Below, piece by piece: positions 59,057-64,000 of a stretch of 64,000 bases of DNA (within the stretch, counting starts at the first letter, position 1; each line of letters opens with the position of its first letter). The DNA lies in the NCBI GenBank assembly GCA_028023455.1, contig JAQFVV010012395.1, forward strand, positions 4,342,001-4,406,000. The letters are read 5' to 3'. Position numbers and translations under genes: made by a program. The notes beneath the pieces are model-generated. The model was not told the origin of the DNA and made no database searches. It saw only the letters and a list, made by a program, of their open reading frames with translations. Source of the stretch: Epiperipatus broadwayi (lineage: Eukaryota; Onychophora; Udeonychophora; Euonychophora; Peripatidae).

Positions 59057-60544
59057 GAGTAGGCACTAGATAGGGATTTTATGCACAAGCCTTCTGGCAT
59101 ACATTGATTACTCTGTCTTGCTTAGAGTGGCACTACTGTATGGAGAGAGTTTTGCCTATTTTAACATACACAATCTTACATTTCGATTGTCCTGCAGTCT
59201 TCTTCAGAGCTATGATGTAATGAACAAAATCAAATCAAATATATAAATAATACCATAAAAAATGTAAACAATAAAAAAATATAAATATAACAAAACATAA
59301 TAAAACTGAAATAAATATAATCAAACCCAAATAAAATAATCCAGTTAATGTAACATAAAATATACAATATAAAGTAAATATAAATTATATATGTACATTC
59401 CTAACTGTATATTTATTATATATATATACATGAACAACTACTAATTTAAATAGATTATTTATTTTTATTATTTTTAATAATCTCAGAATTACTTCTATTC
59501 CTTATAAACTTAAACTTTAATTTTATTAGCTCCATCTTAATAAAATACTTAATTTTATTTTCTTATAATTCTCAGTTCAATTTTAATTCATTATTAAAAT
59601 TCTTTTTAATTTTTAAATCATGTAATATCTATTATTTTTTTAATCATTCTTCTGATATTAATAATATTTTATATATATTTTTTAAATCTAAAAACTATAA
59701 ATATTGTAATCTTTTAACTTAATTTTTACTTTAATTTTTTAAAAATAGAAAAAAAATGTTTTTTTTTTAAATTATCTTATACCCTAGCTCGCTCTATTAC
59801 ATGAAAAAAACCTTAGCATAATACTTACATATAAAACAGTGTAACATAAATTTATAAGTGAGTTATATAATAATAATAATAAAAGTTAAAGGATATATAT
59901 ATAAAAATAAAGAGTTTTAGTGACTACAGATATAGTTAGTTTGAATAATATGTAATAGAAGGAGCTAGGATATACAATAATTTTTAAAAAAAGTTTTTTT
60001 TTTTACTTTTAAAAAATTAAAGTAAAAGTAGGTTAAGTTAAAAAATTACAATATTTATAGTTTTTAGATTTAAAATATATATATAATATTATTAATAATA
60101 AAAGAATGAATAAGAAAATAATATATATATGATTTAAAAATTAAAAAGAATATTAATAAGTGAATTAAAGTTGAACTGAGAATTATATGAAAATAAAATT
60201 ATTAAGTATTTTATTAAGGCGGAGCTAATAAAAGTAAAGTTTAAGTTTATAAAGAATAGAAGTAATTAGAAGATTATTAAAAATAATAAAAATGAATAAT
60301 ATATTTAAATTAATAGTTGTTCATGAGTATGCATATATACAGTCAGGAATACACATGTACAATTTACATTTATTTTATATTGTATATTTTATTTTATATT
60401 AACTGGGTTATTTAATTTGGGTTTGATTGTATTTATTTCAATTTTATTATGTTTTGTTATATTTTATGTTTTTTTTATTGTTTACATTTTTAATGGTATT
60501 ATTTATATAGTTATATATTTTATTTTGTTCATTACACCATAGCT

Positions 60545-60571
60545 CTGAAGAAGACTGCAGGACAGTCGAAA
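60545..60571 (+). ncRNA. Hammerhead-like CUGANGA-hairpin-GAAA motif
   Basis: CTGAAGA (60545-60551), one A, a perfect GACTG/CAGTC stem (60553-60557, 60563-60567) with loop CAGGA, then GAAA (60568-60571). The opposite arm has the same at 59181-59207 on the minus strand with one stem mismatch. Stems I and III could not be paired with confidence, so catalytic status is open. Confidence 0.3.
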
Positions 60572-62384
60572 TGTAAGATTGTGTATGCATATATGTACAA
60601 TAAAAGATTTTTGCTAAAAAGTGTTTACCTTACAATGAATAAATTGCATTTATATAAGATATAGCAAAATAAAGGAAGTGTTGAATTTGGTAATATTTCT
60701 GAAATATTTAAAAGAATATCAAAATTAATTTGTATGAATGTGTAAATATATATCAAATTCTCTATACAGCAACAAGTTGTATTAAGGCAACAGAGTACTA
60801 TGAACAAATAATAATATTTGGTCATCATCGATTGCAGTTTGTCATTACTTGCTAGCCTCTTAACATAAATGATTCTAATATTTCAAATCATAAATTATCA
60901 ATTGTAAATCTTTTGGTTATGTCAATTTTAAAAGTATTTTTTAAAAAAGAATTGAAATAACTATTTTAATAATTTATCAAATTTTGACACCTAATAATTT
61001 TTTTAAAAGTATAAAATATTTTATCAATTAGAAAAATAAGTTTGTGAGAATGATAGAAGAAAAGAATTATGAACATAGGCATGGTGATGGTGTTAAGTAA
61101 CATGGGCTCACTTGAAGAGTATAGGTCGTTCATGAGCATGAATAATGAGAGAAGATGATGTGACTTTCCATGCTGGTGGATGGTTGTGATACATGGGAGA
61201 TGAGATGAAAGATCCACTGATAAAAATCAAAAAAATAAATTCCTACTGTATCTTTATCTGTTTTTAGATTGCAGCACAAATTTATTAAGAAAATATTTAA
61301 ATAAAAAATGTTTTCAATTTAATGAAAATTTTTAAATATTAAGTAATGTGATACTGAAAAGTAATAAATGTTCCAAAACAAGCAGAAAAATTAAAGTAAT
61401 TCTGCTTCAAAAAAATTAAAGCTAAGAAAAAGAAATTGGTCTGCAGAAAAAAACAACCATGATGCCATTTTTAACTGCATTTTCAAAGAAAGTCATAAAA
61501 ATAAAAAAAATTCAGTTACAGGAATCACAAGACTTTGCTAAAGAGCAGAGTTTATGACTCATTGTTAATAAGAAAACAATAAGAAAAATCTACACAAAAT
61601 ACAGTAAAAATAAAGCCACTGCCATTAAATGATGTAATTCTACAAATAAAGAGAGAAATAAATCACAGTGATTTCCAAAAAAGAAAATAAAAAAAACCCA
61701 CAAATATTATTAAAAAATTTAATTAATTAATTATAAATAAAATATCTCACAGTGATTTATAATTCCTAAAATTTGAAATTGAATTAGAATGTGATAAATT
61801 TGCTATAGCATTACATAAAAACTGTGAACTATAGACATCTAACTAACAAAATGTTATGTGTACAATTTAAAAGTGAAATAGATGGATAAATTTCTAATTA
61901 ATTTTGATAACTTAACAGATAACTCTTCTAGAAGTCATACCATTAAGAGCTACCTTGCACGACTTTCATAAAATTAAATATATATTGCTGAAAGATAATT
62001 CTTCAATGACTCAATATACCTATAAAATTACTAACTGAAATAAATTAAAATGATGGTCTATTTATGATCTCTGATTCAGATCATATAAAATGCTTAGAAA
62101 GATAAATCACATTTGATCATTACCATTCAGTATTAATTAAACTTCATGTAAAGTTTTTTTTTCAGAATTAAAATATCATTCAAAAATACAATATGGAAAC
62201 TTAAATCATTGATAAAGAATATGTAAATAACATAAAAGACCCAAATCCAATATTTTATGGATGTGGAATGTACACAATTCTTCTCTTTCAATAAAAACTC
62301 ATAAAATTCATGACTGAGTTGAGATTACTGCCATGAAGCATGAGCTAATCCATGTACTAACATAATTTGTGGAAATATAATCTT

Positions 62385-62592
62385 AAGATAATAATCAGAA
62401 AATAATAAATTCTTTACAACAGCTATATAAATATCAAAATTGTTTATACATTAAAAGTCTTTTTCAGCACCTGATTTGGTGCCCTTTTCAAATGTTAATA
62501 ACCAGGTGCTGAAAAAGGCTTTTAATGCATAAAAAAATTTGATATTTATATAGCTGTTGTAAAGAATTTATTATTTTCTGATTATTATTTTA
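62385..62592. repeat. Fold-back element, about 95 bp arms
   Basis: AATAATCAGAAAATAATAAA...CTTTTTCAGCACCTG (left) pairs with CAGGTGCTGAAAAAGGCTTT...ATTATTTTCTGATTATT (right) around a 20-base centre that includes GCCCTTTTCAAATG. The centre and TATATAGCTGTTGTA words match the outer ends of the Penelope-like pair at 37315-38435, so this looks like just the joined tips of that family. Confidence 0.85.
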
Positions 62593-64000
62593 TAGAACAG
62601 CATAAAGATATTTATTCTTTTCCAATTTTGATAATATTAAGATAATAAAAAGTAAACCAACTAAATAGCTGCCACCAAAGTAATAAATGTCATGAGTATA
62701 TCTATTATAATTATAATTAGGAGGAAAGAACTACAATGCTTCCATTGTGATTGTATAGGCTATGTCGCTTCCTAAATATTTTCCAAGAAATTATAATAAT
62801 TGTTTGAAATTTTGATAGACTTGGTAATAACTTTGCATAATAGAAAGAGTTGAACTGAAATACTCAGTCACCATGCTCAGGAAGAAAATGAATTTTAAAA
62901 GAATGATAATACCATCAATAAGGCAATATAGATGAAATTGTAATCTTCTCAACAAATGAACTTACTTAGAACTAGATCTCTTCATTCCATCTAAAAATTT
63001 TCCAGGGCTTGTGACTTCTTTGCTAATTTACATATTGAAGTGGAGGCTAACACAAAAATGTTCTATTTACAATCAACCTGTAAAATCTCACCTATAATAA
63101 AAGCATTGTAATTGTGCCTTATTTCATTGTGCACATTAAAACTATGTTTCTATGAATCAACTGTGCCCTCTGACGTTGGTGTTATGAAGCCAAGGAACAT
63201 TTTCTCAGTGAACTTATTCTTAAATCTAGAATCCTGTTATAGACATGATCATTGCCCCTTTTGTTTTCTTATGTTTATATCTGTATTTTTTTATATATTT
63301 ATTTATAGTTCCTATATGTCCATATTCAAAATATTTATACCCTGCATTGTTTAGTACAGTTGTAGAGTGAGACCTGAGAGTTAAAATTTCCGAATCAAAG
63401 CTCTTACTAATTCTTCATGCTTGAACATCATGAACTTCCCAGCAACTATTTTAATATTTTCATTTTTAGTCTACAATCTTTTTTACTATATGATTTTTTT
63501 GTATATATATATATGTTGTTTTGTTTTTTTTTTAAAAAAAACTATTTTTATTATAAATAGAGCACATTATTAAAAAGTTTTTTGGTATCATCTACTCAGC
63601 TATCTACACTCCATTTTCTTTTGTTGCTTTAAAATACGGCTCCTATGTTGCCAAATAATTCTGGGATAATAATTCATAAATTTAAGATTCGATGTACTTT
63701 ACGTAAAGAGTTCAAAAAATTTTACAACAGAAAACTAAGATTCCCGCCACTATGCATTACAATACTTTTTTTTTTTTTTTTGTTTAACTTGTTAAAAATA
63801 TATTTAAAAATAAACTTTGTATTCTTCATTGACCATATTGTTAAAATGTTTTTATTTTAAAAACAATAGGAAACATTAGACTTGGAGGGGTTCATTTAAA
63901 TTATTTTATTACTTTTTATTTAGTTTTTAAATGAAAAAAAGTAGAAATAAATATTATTACGTTCCTCATTTAGAGACCTTAGGTCATATATGTGATGGAG

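Larger units (their letters stand above)
58617..59164. mobile_element. Hammerhead-family inverted dimer (copy C)
   Basis: A 548 bp insertion with a 14 bp target duplication. It starts AAACATCACATGATCAC; arms of about 228 bases (58664-58892, 58936-59163) are reverse complements, each a near full-length version of copy A (8573-8813), with a 43-base centre. Each arm carries one hammerhead motif pointing away from the centre (58770-58828 minus, 58999-59056 plus). Both are somewhat decayed. Insertion into another repeat dates it after that repeat. Confidence 0.85.
58541..60655. repeat. Large inverted repeat (2.1 kb, arms about 690 bp)
   Basis: Left arm 58541-58616 plus 59179-59801, interrupted by the hammerhead dimer, pairs with right arm 59950-60655. 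Outer ends: CAATTTATTCATTGTAC with GTACAATGAATAAATTG; inner: ATGTAATAGA..GAGCTAGG with CCCTAGCTC..TCTATTACAT; about 148 bases between. Outer regions contain CTGAAGA-hairpin-GAAA on the outward-facing strand. Arms are AT-rich without coding potential. Could be a head-to-head pair of non-autonomous retroelement ends. Confidence 0.85.
58441..64000 (-). other. MCTS1 intron 1 (partial)
   Basis: From the exon 2 acceptor to the window edge. Contains the large inverted repeat with the hammerhead dimer and a small fold-back. Nothing recognisable in 60660-62380 or 62595-64000; open frames at 60966-61217 and 63112-63354 have no known similarity. Exon 1 and the promoter are presumably beyond 64000. Confidence 0.8.

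Noticed and set aside
63400-63427. Possible MCTS1 exon 1: ATGTTCAAGCATGAAG on the minus strand near 63427
   Set aside because: Begins like the family (Met-Phe-Lys) but no GT donor follows in the right phase; GCATGA is a poor GC donor. ATGTTCAA is easily met by chance.
1-64000. CRISPR arrays, bacterial operons or phage genes
   Set aside because: Nothing with regular repeat-spacer spacing, and the spliced MCTS1 gene shows that this is animal nuclear DNA.

Overview
The window is nuclear DNA from an animal: very AT-rich, intron-dominated and packed with decayed transposable elements. It has no operons, Shine-Dalgarno sites or long ORFs. The one host gene I can prove is MCTS1 (translation re-initiation and ribosome recycling factor), on the minus strand. 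Five coding exons (58288-58440, 43819-43919, 35364-35497, 18666-18733, 1450-1531) join in phase into about 178 residues that end at a stop codon. Only the tiny first exon, which codes for about four residues, is missing and probably lies beyond base 64000. The protein looks like arthropod and other invertebrate MCTS1; an arthropod such as a chelicerate is a guess from memory, not a result.

Layout. 1-1449 is the MCTS1 3' UTR and downstream flank, with one unrecognised ORF. 1532-18665 (intron 5) holds an RTE-like LINE scrap, a 155 bp tandem duplication, a long repeat (5420-8200) that recurs at 48-57 kb, a short retroelement carrying a type I hammerhead ribozyme (8573-8813), a mariner relic and more LINE pieces. 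18734-35363 (intron 4) holds a dead gypsy retrotransposon (about 20845-26560) interrupted by an 800 bp hAT MITE, flanked by copies of a LINE whose ORF1 carries an SGNH esterase domain, plus SINEs and fold-back elements. 35498-43818 (intron 3) holds a head-to-head pair of Penelope-like GIY-YIG ends, two copies of the same LINE and another Penelope-like fragment. 43920-58287 (intron 2) holds the second copy of the long repeat, broken open by a Tigger/pogo-like element and by a block ending in a 2.2 kb solo LTR. 58441-64000 (intron 1, partial) holds a 2.1 kb inverted repeat into which an inverted dimer of the hammerhead element has jumped, and a smaller fold-back.

The most interesting system is the small ribozyme-bearing retroelement: four copies here in single, inverted-dimer and mini fold-back forms, three of them with 10-14 bp target-site duplications. 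A second hammerhead-like motif occurs in the arms of the large inverted repeat. In MCTS1 itself, exon 5 has two acceptor AGs four bases apart; using the upstream one would create an immediate stop.
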